64,000 nt of DNA from Notospermus geniculatus (taxonomy: Eukaryota > Nemertea > Pilidiophora > Heteronemertea > Lineidae): assembly GCA_002633025.1 (NCBI GenBank), contig NMRB01000638.1, positions 185,573 to 249,572 of the forward strand. The letters are read 5' to 3'. The notes beneath the pieces are model-generated. The model ran no database searches. It was not told the origin of the DNA and saw nothing but the letters and a program-made list of their open reading frames with translations. This document shows positions 21,310-32,746 of the stretch, in pieces. Position numbers and translations under genes: made by a program. The stretch's first letter is position 1. Each line of letters opens with the position of its first letter.

Positions 21310-24300
21310 TTAGAAAACAGTCAACTTTTTATGGTTGTCTCTCTTCGTTTGTTGTCTCTGAATAGATTTCTCGGACGACTTGAGCTGATTCAGGTATTTT
21401 TCCAATGAATCCAATTTTTCGTTGGCGTGGTTTGAGAATTTGGAACTGAAAAGGAAAAATCAAGGATTACAACTCAAATCTGTCGTTCTCCCGAAGGAAA
21501 AAAGTATGAAATTTGCTAGATTTGACAGTCAATGGCTAGTATTCATAAAAGTTAGCAAATGCTTTTACTTAAGATTTGCACAGCAAAGTCCAATGTAAAT
21601 GCACTACAAAACTTGAAGTACCAGGTTAAAAGCATCTGCTAACTTTTATGAATATTACCCAATTAGTCACATGAATAAAAACTAGTAAATGTTTTTACTT
21701 GAATTTCACAGTACAAATGCACTAGGCAATCCTGTGCAAATCTGAAGTAAAAGCAGGCCTTCTGTTGTAAGGTGAGCATAAAAGTGCATGCGCCTCGCAA
21801 ACAATAGAAATTCTATTGTTTGCGAGGCGCATGCACTTTTTTGCTCGCCTGTAAAAGCATTTGCTAGTATTTATTCATACAACCCATTGTCTATAGAGCT
21901 AATAATGCCAGACTTGGTACTACCGTTACATTCAATATTTTTCTACAGTCACTCAGCGTTCATTCTTCCAAAAGGACCAGTGAATAAAAGTTAAAAAAAG
22001 TTTTGGGTTTATAGTCTGATATCAACAACGGTAGAGGTGTCATCCGACTTCACACTTTAACCCCAGTCTATCCTGAAACCTTTCAGTAGAACTCAGATGA
22101 GCTGCTCATTCAGCGCTACAATCTGAGCATTTCCGACCGGTACCCATTTATACACCTGGGTGGAGAGAGGCCAGTAAGGCAAAGAGACCTGCCCAAAGTC
22201 TCACACCAGCAGCGGGATTCGAACCCGGGATCCTCTGACCGCTAGCCGGAGGCCCGAACCACTACACCACCGTGGCTCCTCAAAGTACGTAGGTGATCAC
22301 TTATAATGTAGACATACCTGGTGGCATTTCTTGACATACTTTCTCGCACTCTGCCAATTTCAGTTTCAACCTTTTTAATTTCCTCCTGGGTTTTGAACAA
22401 CTGAAAAAGAAATACACGTGTCAGATCATGACCAAGGCAAAAACCTCTACCGGTAGCATAAAGGAATCAACCATAAAGGTTCAACTGACAAATTTAGCAT
22501 TTTATAAATGTTGACAATATGCCTTTAAAACCCAACAGATTTGCATTCTGACGTTTCCATGTGATAGGCAAGACCCTTCTGCACAATCACTGCAAATTTT
22601 GTTGAATTCCGACTAGTTGATCTTATGATACAAAGGTCTGAATTAATGAGAACCCCACGAACGATGTGTGTTCAGGGTCATCGGTGTACATTTGAATAGG
22701 CTGACGTACATTTGTACATGGAACACTAATTGTGCTGAAAATAGCTCAGTTATCGTCAGAAATGGAATTCAAAGCATCATGTTGGCAGGTTCATGTACCT
22801 CTTCACCACAAAAAAAGTTGAAGCTCGTGCCTATTACGTAAAGCCAAAATTCAGGCAGTGAGAGACATCTGGTGGCAACAAAGGAAGTGTCTCCCTCAGT
22901 AAGCTCATCGTTCGCAGTTAAACCTTTATGGTTGATTCCTTTATGCCGGTAGTGATAGGAAAACGGACTTAACGTACCTGGACATTTAAACCTTTATCAC
23001 TCCTCTTGCCCAAGTCCTTCTCTGTTATATGCCTCGTTGGCTCAGATTCCTTATGATGCTGTGGCTTCAGGTCATGTCGATGACCTAAAAGACATGAAAC
23101 AAGAAAGAAAACGGCCATTTCTTTCATTCAGGATTGTACAAAAACTGCAAGAGCTTTCTAAGATATAAGTGCGTCAGATAAAACCAAAACACTGCTGTTC
23201 AAGTATGATTCACCATGACTTCAACATGGGCAAAGTGCCAAGCCTGTGCAACAGACACCACAAGTGAACACAATGATTTACCACAAACTACAGTATTTAC
23301 CAGTCGACTGAGCACAACCTTGGATTTGCTATAGCCTCATGGAAAGTACCAAGTTACCCTAACATCATTAGATAACTGCGACATAGATTATTTACCACTG
23401 ACCTGTGCACATTTCCAAGCTTGGCACTTTGCCCATGTTGAAGTTAGGGTGAATCATACTTTACAGAGAAATGGATTCCTCACTTTTCATTTTTCACTCC
23501 TCGTTTTCTGTTCAAACTGTGACCAGACCAGCAAAAGCAGGCGCTTGTCGCAAGTGATCATCATTGGTCATCAGTTTACACTACTATTATCACAGCTGTC
23601 CACAACTACGCCAATCTGCATAGACGCACATTTCAGCTACTGTGTTATAAGGCTGTTAACCTTTCCTCAGTTGCGACAAGCAACTTTTGCTAGAGCGGGA
23701 CAAAAAGTTTCTTACCATTTTTACTGTGTAATTTTTTGTTGATAAATCAAACACATCAGACACAAATTTTCTTACCTTTTTTACTGTGTAATTTTTTGTT
23801 GATAAAATCAAACACATCAGGTTTTTCTTCAGATTTTTCATAAGCTTTTGCCAACTTCTTCTCTAACTTTTTCTTCGCGATCTTCTCTTTCTTCAGCGCA
23901 TCAAAAAGGTCAAGGTCACCAGCTTTTTCCTTCAGCTCCATGATCTTGTCCAAAGATTTTCCTGCAAGAAGGAAAACTTGACCAGTCTGTAACTTCCTTG
24001 GCCAAACGAGCGAAAGATGCTGGTGCCCAATCATTCAATGGACTGCCGCCTAAGTGGCAGCTCAATTGACCGACTTCTCTCAATCGGCCGAAAGTTACGG
24101 AAAGTAAACATAGCAAAGTACTGGAAAGATTTCTTGGAGTTCTTTCCACTAAATACTCTTATGGACAGGAAGGGATTACAGACAACAGTTCTTTCATATC
24201 ACGGTTAGCACTAATTTCCCTTTAACCCTAACCTGGAGGTAACAGCTGAATGGGGACAGGATCAGCACGCCCCTTTCCATCTCTTCCTAATCCTTGCCCG

Positions 24301-27300
24301 ACTATGTACCCCATCTTCGCCATCAGTTTAGAGGCTACGCCCTGGAGAAAATGAAGCAAAAGATTCTGGACGCCGGACCAGTACATGACAGGCCGAAACC
24401 ATAGTGGTAAATGGTATCTATTGTAAAACGGGAAAACTTTTTAATTTTGCGGTCTTTGTGGTTCTATCACATCCGCAAATTTACTATGCGTAAAAATTAT
24501 TTCAATTCAACGTTGTCGGCTTGACCGCAAAAATATAAGTACAATTTCGCTGTGTTTCAAAACACATAATGAGTCAAGGCAGTTTATGGCGGTATTGGCA
24601 TCTGGCGACATGGCGGATTGTGCCGCTGCCGGAAATAATTGGTGATTTTCATGTCGACATTAAAGGTGATGGGGATTTTTGTCAAAAAGGGGGTGTAGTC
24701 TACTAGGCGGCTCAAGGCAGGGCGGTTTAGGGCTTGGACTCTATTATTGGGTTAAATAAAAGTGGTAGTGATATGGTTAGTTGAGGTTTCATGAAGTCTT
24801 ACTGACCCTTGTGTGTTGCTCCCATTCCCCCAAAGCCGCCGTCGTTTTTGGTGGTCGCCATAGAAACACTGGCAATGCATCCTCATCCTCGGATGAACTT
24901 AGAGAAAGACGTTGATCAGGTTTATCATCATCCTCTTCATCTGATGATCCAGCTCTGTCTATTTCATCTGAAAGTAACACAACTTAAGTTACCTAGTGTA
25001 CATGTACAGTACTGGGCTAAATTCTTGGAAAATAAGCTGTCTTTTTGCTTCATGTAAGCAAGGCACGAGATAACCACTGAAAAGTGTCTTTTTACCCACC
25101 CCACGCCCAAAACAAAGAAAGGGTCCTTGAAATTTGGAAATCCGGTGCCCCAATACATTAGGAACCCTTGGAAATTGATGTGGGACCTTTAAAACTCCAA
25201 TTTTTGAGGGGTTCCGCGGGAGCCCTGACATTAGGCCCACCAGTGTTGGCTCTTGAGCAACAGGTTAGTATAGTGGAACCTCCCTTAGCGGACACCTCTG
25301 CCAGGAGGACACCTCTCTATTAAGGACACCAAAGTTCAGTCCCAAATTGACCGTTTCTATTCATTCTGACCTCTGTAATCAGGACACCTCTCAATTAAGG
25401 ACAGCATTTGTCAGTCCCGAAGGTGTCCTTAATAGAGAGGTTCCACTGTATGTAATGTTACATGCAACAGAATTCTGAAACGCGGGAACAACATTACCTT
25501 TTGGCAAAATATCATGAACATCAAGTAGGGCAGTTTCCTTGTAGGAATCAAACATAACTATACATTGATGATCCTCTGCATGGACCTCGACAACCATCGC
25601 CTTGTACCATATACCATCTTTGTACTTGGCAAGACAGGGCTGCTCTATAGTCAGGTCACTGAAAAGATGAAAACATTGACAGTGGTTGCATTCGAGTTGC
25701 TCACACAAGTCAACCTGAGTAAACTTTCGCGCATGCGCACCCTCAGGTTCAACTCGAATGAGGAAGTGACTCCACCGCGAGAGGGCGCTGAGTGATCATG
25801 GCGAACCGGCGAGAGAAAGCTGTCGTCTGCTTGTTCAATCACGCGTCGGACTGGTTGTTGCAGCTACTCTACCGAGTGCGTGGCGAACCAAATCGTAGTC
25901 AGTCAACTTCGCAGTGTTGGTCGGTACTTACTCTCGCGTATAAACGTCTCCGCCGACTTATTGCACCTAATTTTTAAGGATTTCTCGCTCGAAAGTGCTA
26001 TGCGACCATCGTACGTCTCACTCTCACGACTGCACGCCGCCATGTTTAACACCGCTGAACCTACCCCCTCGGTGGTGTTGACCCAGTTCTACTCGGGTAT
26101 GACGTCATGGACGATTTCGCTCATCTCGAATGAAAACGTGTCAACACGGGTTGAGTCGAGTGAGCAACTCGAATGCACCCACTGCAGAGTGTCATGATGT
26201 GACGCTCATAAACCTAGTTCATACCTCGACGCATGACCACTGGCGTCGGATGCGTGATCAAAATCTGGACGCCGACTTCGCAGAGTTGATTCGTATTCCA
26301 GCGTACTTCAGCGACAGCGACACGTTATGAAATGACTACCGGTAAAGTCAAGTGATAACAGCCTCGCAATCGGACGCCGACCAAATCGTTCGACGGGATC
26401 GACGTCGAACGTGCGATCGATCGGCGGCAAAGGTCATGCGTCGAAGTATGAACTAGGCTTTAGGCACTGTAGTAAAGTCGCAAAGCACTTCATATCCTTA
26501 CCCTACATGCCCTAGTCTCTCCAGAAATCTTTCGAGAGGACTTAAGGAACAATTCATCAAGTATCCTTTGAGAATATCTGTGAACAAAAAAATCAAAGCT
26601 CTGCCTAAAATGTGTTTATATGGAGAGGTGTAGGCTCCACGCCCCTTGGATCCGGCCCTGTGATCCACTTGAGACAGCTCCATTCCACAGTGAACTCATA
26701 CAAAGGCCTACCTGTGATCAGGCTCCTCAAAACACTTGATTTCTGACACGCTGACAACATGGCCATGAGAATACCTGAAATAAATAACAAGAGTTGAAAT
26801 TGTACTCAAAGACAAGAGATAGTTTTTATACATCAAGTTGGAACACCCGACTTAAATTTTGACATCAGTGTCCAGTATCATACAGAAGTTGTTGTCAGCT
26901 GCATCTTGACACTAAACAATTGGCGCACGGGAGGGAGGGTGACATGACGTTTTGCGTCACCCGAGGTGGTGATGGTTCCCGAGGCGAAGCCGAGCGAACC
27001 ATCACCACCGAGGCCAGGGCGCCAATCACCCGACCGACCGGGCGCCAATTGCTTTAGCACACCTCTTCTCAATGTGAACAAGTCTTATTGGAGGCAATTA
27101 CAGTCAGTTTAAGGTGATAATAACAAAGATTTCGCTGATATTCGGACTCACGTGACGTCACGTCGATTTGCGTCGACTTGAACGTCACGGCACGGTGATT
27201 TTTTCCATGACTGACGTAACGTCGTATTCCAGTAACGTCGCCTCCAGCGGGAGACATGACGCTCTGCGACACTGATAGAGGTGTGCTAAATAGAGATGAA

Positions 27301-28801
27301 ATAAAACAGTCTTTTCTCAACAACTGTGGTCACTGTCACCACCCTGACCATCATACATACCTGCACTCTTCGTCTGGAAACTTACAGTTTCCATCCAAGA
27401 AGTAGGGACACGGCAACATTGACCTGTGGGTTGGATTGCAGAAGACAACCCTTACCTGAAAGAAATCCACAAGAACCTTGTCGCTAAATGTTGGTATTTG
27501 ATGAATACTAGGCAATACCCGTTTGGGGGAACTGCTAAATTCATGCGAGACGCACGCATCACCACGTCATTTGCAGCGCTTGGGGCACGTAATAGCGAGG
27601 TTAAGATCTGGTACGACTCCCACTCCCGCTCCGACTCCAAGGTGCTAAAATTCGGGTTTTTCAAGTCGGATATAAATTAACCACCCAGGCGGGTTCTATT
27701 CGTGAATGAGGTAAACACCATTGCTTTGGGAAACCCCGTTGCATTTGATGTCGTAGTCCCCCCCCCCAAACGGAATCCTCTGGAGTCAGAGTCGAGACTC
27801 TGAACTTATCTGAACCTCCCTAATGACGTCATACCCGTTCGAGTGGCCTAATGACGTCATTCCGCCGCACATGACGTTGCCGACGTCACGGATGACGCGA
27901 CGGCAATCTCGGTGACGTCATGACGTCAATAGGCCTGAACAGCATTGTTATTTTCGTTAATATCTTAATATTTCAAAAACTATAAGTGATATCAAAATTC
28001 GGGCTTCGTAAGGACACTTCCCAGGCCCGTCTGCATAAGCATATCAAGTTTGGCGGTGATCCGTTCATTAGTCTCGGAGAAAATCGCGAACAAACAAACA
28101 AACAAACACACAAACAAACTCTTGTCAAATTTTAGTAGGATGCCAGTACCTGGCATCTACATGTAGATAAGGGAATGAACAAAATAACTTCGGCAGCTAT
28201 CAACATAATTTTCATTTAGTGGCAGCTTTCACAATAACTTTTTGAGGAGGAGGCCTGGAGTAGAAGGCTTTGTGGTCATTCCACTACAACCAAACTACAT
28301 ATTTCTAAAGGATTGAAAACTCCAGTAAGTCTAAGAAGAATCCATTCACGCGAATTTCGAGCAGTGCGATGCCGCATCCTTTGTCCATGACCAACGCCAT
28401 GGAAACAAACAATGGTTTCGGCGTCACATCGCCAGAAATTTGGGTGAATGGGTTCTTAGCCTGAGGCATTGAGAGGAGTTATTTTGCCTTCCTTTCTTAA
28501 AAGCGACAAATACCGGAATATCAGTTAATTTCACCTTCAGTTCTCCTGTCTCCATGTCTATAGGCTCAGCCGAAAGGACCAAAGCATTATGATATTCAAG
28601 CGTTCCCCAATCCTGCGTGTACGGAACACGACATTTTGTTCCCTCGAGCGTCTTAAGTTTTGCTTGTACTTCCTCCAGCACGTCCTCATCAGAGCTCCCC
28701 TCGTCCTCCGCCTCAGAGCCAGAATCATCACTGTTCGAGTCGTTTGCTTCATTGTTGCATTGATTTGAGGTATCTTCCGAGGTGTCCTCCTCTAACTCAG
28801 C
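21310..28801 (-). CDS. ZGPAT: ZGPAT copy 2: exons 2-11, linked to exon 1
   Basis: The exons match copy 1 one for one. In transcript order they are 28535-28801, 27361-27455, 26712-26774, 25498-25658, 24807-24967 (one codon shorter, DDDK for DKDEK), 24233-24341, 23776-23961, 22978-23084, 22318-22400 and 21310-21445 (TAA at 21310-21312). Domains in order are the acidic/coiled N-part, CCCH finger (CPYFLDGNCKFPDEEC), Tudor-like block, G-patch (KMGYIVGQGLGRDGKGR) and C-terminal coiled coil ending NHKKLTVF. All frames are open. This copy is the one next to exon 1 (39369-39519). Exon 1 ends in phase 1, while the first AG of exon 2 (at 28802-28803) gives phase 0. Either a small exon is unseen, or a second AG eight bases further in (giving LTE|EEDTSED) is used. 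Confidence 0.88.
22007..22282 (-). mobile_element. SINE-A copy in ZGPAT intron, unit 2 only
   Basis: On minus, the head GGAGCCACGGTGGTGTAGTG and the B box GATCCCGGGTTCGAATCCC are followed by the body with CCTCTCTCCACCCAGGTG and the 3' end AACGGTAGAGGTGTCATCC (in + orientation). Unit 1 lacks it. Highly similar copies are at 39,047-39,315 and 58,803-59,078. Confidence 0.75.
22450..22951. mobile_element. MITE with CATAAAGGAATCAACC ends, unit 2 only
   Basis: The left end CGGTAGCATAAAGGAATCAA and the right end ending GGTTGATTCCTTTATGCCG are inverted. It occupies the same ZGPAT intron in which unit 1 has its own unrelated MITE. Confidence 0.65.
25271..25448. mobile_element. mariner/pogo-type MITE with TA target duplication, unit 2 only
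   Basis: The ends TAGTGGAACCTCC and GAGAGGTTCCACTG enclose GGACACCTCTCTATTAAGGA repeats. It is flanked by TA at 25,269-25,270 and 25,449-25,450. Unit 1 has the empty site GTTAGTATGTAATG near 10,303. CAGTGGAACC-type ends with a TA target are typical of Tc1/mariner-pogo elements. Confidence 0.8.
25682..26181. mobile_element. 500-bp MITE in ZGPAT intron, unit 2 only
   Basis: The ends GTGGTTGCATTCGAGTTGCT and GAGCAACTCGAATGCACCCA are inverted. The empty unit 1 site reads CATTGACATTGCAGAGTG near 10,535. The interior has TTCAACTCGAATGAGGAAG-type words and no long frame with a domain. Confidence 0.65.
26213..26458. mobile_element. MITE with CCTAGTTCATA ends
   Basis: CCTAGTTCATACCTCGACGC pairs with TGCGTCGAAGTATGAACTAGG. 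The unit 1 copy at 10,570-10,766 has lost its right end, which is replaced by a poly-T-rich segment up to about 11,030. Confidence 0.6.
26919..27292. mobile_element. Two adjacent inverted-repeat elements, unit 2 only
   Basis: 26,919-27,050 is bounded by AATTGGCGC and GCGCCAATT and contains CGAGGTGGTGATGGTTC pairing with GAACCATCACCACCGAG. 27,051-27,292 is bounded by TTTAGCACACCTCT and AGAGGTGTGCTAAA. Unit 1 reads straight through near 11,605 (CTTGACATACAGAGATG). Confidence 0.55.
27508..28140 (-). mobile_element. Non-autonomous Helitron in ZGPAT intron, unit 2 only
   Basis: Reverse-orientation relative of 5,657-6,283. It runs from CTAGGCAATACCCGTTTG to CAAATTTTAGTAGGA, so on minus it begins TC and ends CTAG. 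It is inserted exactly between A (27,507) and T (28,141). The empty site in unit 1 is GATGAATA|TGCCAGC near 11,822. Two insertions of one family, in different introns and opposite orientations, therefore postdate the split of the two units. Confidence 0.85.
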
Positions 28802-29008
28802 CTATAAAGGGAACAGACAGCAGTATTTCCACCAGAGGGTACTGAGGGTACTATGCTAGTCAAGTCCGGCAACATCTAAGCGCGACCCAATGGAATGCGT
28901 AGGTCAGGAAATGAGACAGGAATTTGCGGTTATGCATTCGACCTGCGTACCCGGTGATGATCCATTGCACACTATTGTAAACTGATCGTGTTGTCGATCG
29001 GTTATTCA

Positions 29009-29174
29009 TGCGCGGATCCAAGGGGGGCACACCCAGCGCACGCCCCCCTTTTGGCTGAGAAATCTGTAAAATTGACCGTGAAATTCTGAAATTGGAGCAA
29101 ATCATTGAAATTCACCGCAGATTTCAATGTCTCTAGCACAGTGGGCCCCTTCCGAAATCGTGGATCTGCCCCTG
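29009..29174. mobile_element. hAT MITE with 8-bp TSD, unit 2 only
   Basis: It is flanked by GTTATTCA on both sides (29,001-29,008 and 29,175-29,182). The ends are TGCGCGGATCCA and GTGGATCTGCCCCTG. Unit 1 has the empty site near 12,606. The interior matches 8,319-8,474 and 43,195-43,365 in inverted or direct orientation. Confidence 0.8.
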
Positions 29175-29290
29175 GTTATTCAAGAATTGTGTGTGATTAA
29201 AGATGTGGATAATATAGTATTCATGTATTGCCTAACTTCCGCATTCCATTGGGTCGCACTTAGATGTTGCCAGACTTTACCCTCAAAGGA

Positions 29291-30377
29291 ACAGATGAAA
29301 TGGTTCATGGACCATGTGCTCACCGGGTTGGACATAACAGTCTAATGACAGAGTGATGAGCAATCTGGGTAAAGTCATTCCCGAGTAGGTGCACTTTGGG
29401 TCACGTCGTTCCTGAGTTACAGCACTTTGACGATTTTCGGTTTGCGCCACCTGGCGGCCATATTGGATGTCCGATTGGGCCAGAACTTCACATGCACATA
29501 AAGGTCATCTGCAGAGGGCCACATAGCAAATTGGAGCGCTTTGGGTCAAGTCGTCCCTGAGTTACAGCACTTTGATGATTTTCGGGTTACGCCACCTGGC
29601 GGCCATATTGGATGTCCGATCAGGCCGAAACTTCACATGCACATAAAGGTCATCTGCAGGGGGCCACATAGCAAATTGGAGCACTTTGGGTTAAGTCGTT
29701 CCTGAGTTACAGCACTTTGATGATTTTTGGGTTACGCCACCTGGTGGCCATCTTGGAAGTCAAATCAGTCCGAAATTCGACATGCATGTAAAGGTCATCT
29801 AGAGGGACGTAAATATCAAATTTGAGCACTCCACGTCAAGTCGTTCCTGAGTAATAGCAGTTACTTGATTTTCAGGTTACGCCACCTGGCGGCCATATTG
29901 GATGTCCAATCGGGCCGAAACTTGGTATTTTTAAAGGTACCCCTCCAATGCATGTTTATGCAAGATATGAAGTCGCTTGGTGAAATAATGACAAACTGTG
30001 GCAGGTTCGTCACTTTTGTCGAACTTTGACCTCTGTGACCTTGAAAAGTAGGTCAAATCAAAAACCCGTTATATATGTTATGTATCCTTATTAGATACAC
30101 CTATGATAAAAATTTGGAGAAGATCTAGTCATTAGTTCAGGAGTTATTGCACTTTTTGTGTTTTCGGTTTCCGCCACCTGGTGGCCAAGCTAAGAGTCGA
30201 ATCGGACCGAAACTTGGTGTCATGGGTCATCTGACCTAGGGGTATATATGTACCAAGTTTCAGATCAATAGCTCTGGCGGTTACGAAATGTGCCCTGCTA
30301 ACGGAACACGACGACGACGGACGACGGACGACGACGGACGCACAACCATTGTATAAGCTCACCACGGTGAGCTAAAA
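29291..30377 (+). repeat. AGCTCACC-family repeat, unit 2 copy
   Basis: It begins GAAATGGTTCATGGACCATG and ends AGCTCACCACGGTGAGCT. It has one more internal GCCACCTGGCGGCCATATTG module than the unit 1 copy at 15,240-16,168. Its position relative to neighbouring shared blocks differs between units, so rearrangement as well as divergence has happened here. Confidence 0.7.
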
Positions 30378-30920
30378 AGGGCCATTTTCTTTAATTTCAT
30401 GGGGTTTTGCTGATTTTGAGAAAATTAGAACCCTCAAAAAAATTTCTGGCAGAAACCCTGGACAGCATTTATCATTCTGAAAGCAAAGGAAAGCAGAGCA
30501 ACACAACTGTCGATCGGATGTCACTTCACAGAGGGCCAAGTAAAAAAAATTCCCGGTTTCTCATCAGCGCCCGCATCAAAATATTGGTAGTGATTCATTT
30601 TATGTTGATCTACAAGTGTGTTTTATCAACTTGCAGCAAGTTCCATGACGCAAATGATCGTTTAGTGCCAGAATGATTGACGGGTCATAAAATCAAGTGG
30701 CACGCAGCTTGCTTTGATCTCCAAGACAAAGCTTTGATGTGAATATGTCCAGTACTCAGATACAGTATATGTACCAGGTTTCAGATCAATAGCCCCAGCG
30801 GTTACGAAACGTGCCCTGCTAACGGACAACGACGACAGATGCAGCACCACGACAAAAGCTCACCCCAGGTGAGCCAAAAAAAATACAATCAAAAATTTCA
30901 TGTCCTACCAGGAATAGGAG
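30378..30920. repeat. Shared repeat debris in unit 2
   Basis: It matches 12,760-13,230 of unit 1. It contains a CCCTCAAAAAAATTTCTGGCAGAAACC element end and, at 30,737-30,880, a truncated AGCTCACC-family tail (GGTTACGAAACGTGCCCTG ... AGCTCACCCCAGGTGAGCC). No coding exon is recognised. Confidence 0.5.
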
Positions 30921-31083
30921 CTGTCAGCGAGTTGACCACAAGGTGTCACTATGGCCCAATTCAATGCATCTAGCGGACCCAGTCATTATCGATCGAGCAG
31001 CGATCATATAGATTTTCCTGTACATTTGGTCCGCTAAGACTGTGCTGCCATCTGTTGGCAATATGCGCGGCTGACTGCTCCTA
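30921..31083 (+). mobile_element. 163-bp MITE with AGGAGCTGTCAGC ends
   Basis: The ends AGGAGCTGTCAGC and GCTGACTGCTCCT enclose CCCAATTCAATGCATCTAGC and TCGATCGAGCAGCGATCA. The unit 1 site is empty (ACCAGGAATTGAACCC near 13,237). A second, inverted copy lies in the glutamate receptor at 61,075-61,241, ten genes-worth of exons away. Confidence 0.75.
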
Positions 31084-31433
31084 TTGAACCCACAACCCTC
31101 AGATTGGAGGGATTCTTTGTAGTTCTAATAGTGCATTTTAGGTGGCTCTCATTGAAAACTACAAAACTGCCTTTTTTGATAACCTATTTCTAACTCTGTT
31201 TACAGTTCTGTTCATTGGCCATTTCCAGGTCGCTAGGTTTCGAGAATCAACTCAAAAACGAATTCACTGAATCACATTCGTAAGACACGGCATTTTAGAA
31301 GGATTGTGTCGTCTGGGTCTGTGAAGAGACAAATCTGGTGCGATTAATTTCAAGCAAGACACGAAGGTGAGCCTGAACTAATCATTCCAAACAGATTGGG
31401 CCTGTTTCTTGAAATATTACACTTAAAGTGTTA

Positions 31434-32181
31434 TACTCTATCTGGAACTTTAAGACCAGAGTGCTCCGCCCCAGCCAGTCNNNNNNNNNNNNNNNNNNNN
31501 NNNNNNNNNNNNNNNNNNNNNNNNNNNNNNNNNNNNNNNNNNNNNNNNNNNNNNNNNNNNNNNNNNNNNNNNNNNNNNNNNNNNNNNNNNNNNNNGGGGC
31601 CGGCATAATCCCCCCCCCCCCCAAATAGAAAGAATTTGCGTATTCCTCCTTATACATGTATACTGTTCGATCAGTACTTCCTGACTCTGGCTGCGTTTCT
31701 CTTTTTTAATTTTTCGCCCTTCAGCTTGCCTCATGGCAATTTTCAATACCCTTCCTGCAACTTCTCGCCCCCCGCCGCATGCCAACCACTCTGTTCACTA
31801 TCGCTTCTTTTTTGTTCACGTGTTCCTACTTTTTGTACGTTGTACCTATTCTTTTGTTTGTAATCTCATTAATGCATGTTTAATATTCATTTGGTTGTAC
31901 CACCTATTACGCTCTTCTGTATAAACTACATATCTGTCTGTCACTTTTGCCCAGGGCCAGTAATGCCTTGCCTCGGCCCTGGGCTCTTGTAATGTTTATT
32001 CTAATTTGCATCAATAAACACTTTCAAACAAATGTTCACCAACAATTCACTTCAGCGCCGTCGAGTGGAGCTTGTGTTTGATCGACCAAATTGTACAATA
32101 GGTTTTTTACTAGGGTGAATGCCACTGGCGCGGGCCTAGAAGTTCCTCATTGTCTGGTCTTAAAGTTCCGGATAGAGAGCA
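31434..32181. mobile_element. Element with 25-bp inverted ends containing an assembly gap (115 N)
   Basis: The ends CTCTATCTGGAACTTTAAGA and TTAAAGTTCCGGATAGAG are inverted. The N run is 31,481-31,595. The inner part ends GGCCCTGGGCTCTTGTAATG followed by AATAAACAC, which looks like a LINE 3' end nested inside. Unit 1 reads GTGTTATATCTAGGA without it. Confidence 0.6.
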
Positions 32182-32746
32182 TCTAGGATTTCAGAAGGGC
32201 ATGGTGCAAACTTTGTGAAAAGGGCACTTCAACCTAGAAAAGGGCACTTTTTCATTCACGACATTTCTTCTAACGGAATTTGAAAAGTTAAAAACGTCAC
32301 CCAATTTTAGCCAGTTTCTAAGATGATATGACCAAAAGGGATCATGACAGAGGGTCTGGGGGGGGGGGGGAATAAACCTTTAAAAAAATTTTTTTAAATT
32401 TTTTTAGGGGCNAGGTGCACCCTTTTGGGGGCACGGCACGGTGCCACTCTGAAATGGCCTCAATATACATGTAACACTGCACTTAGCAGTATTTCAAGCT
32501 AGTAGTCAAAAGTCACCGCCAACTAATGAATAGAACACATTCTCCTAGAGTAAATCCGTTTCATCACAATTATACTTGTTTGGTGTGCCTACTGTACCCT
32601 GGGGAATTTGCCCCTAGGCTGCACCACGACAAGAGCTCACCCCAGTGGAGCTAAAAATGCTTTCGGAAACGCTCCAATGGAAAGCCACCCTTAGACTAGA
32701 GGTCATACTGTTTTTTTCTCTCAATTCAGACCCATTCAATTAAGCC

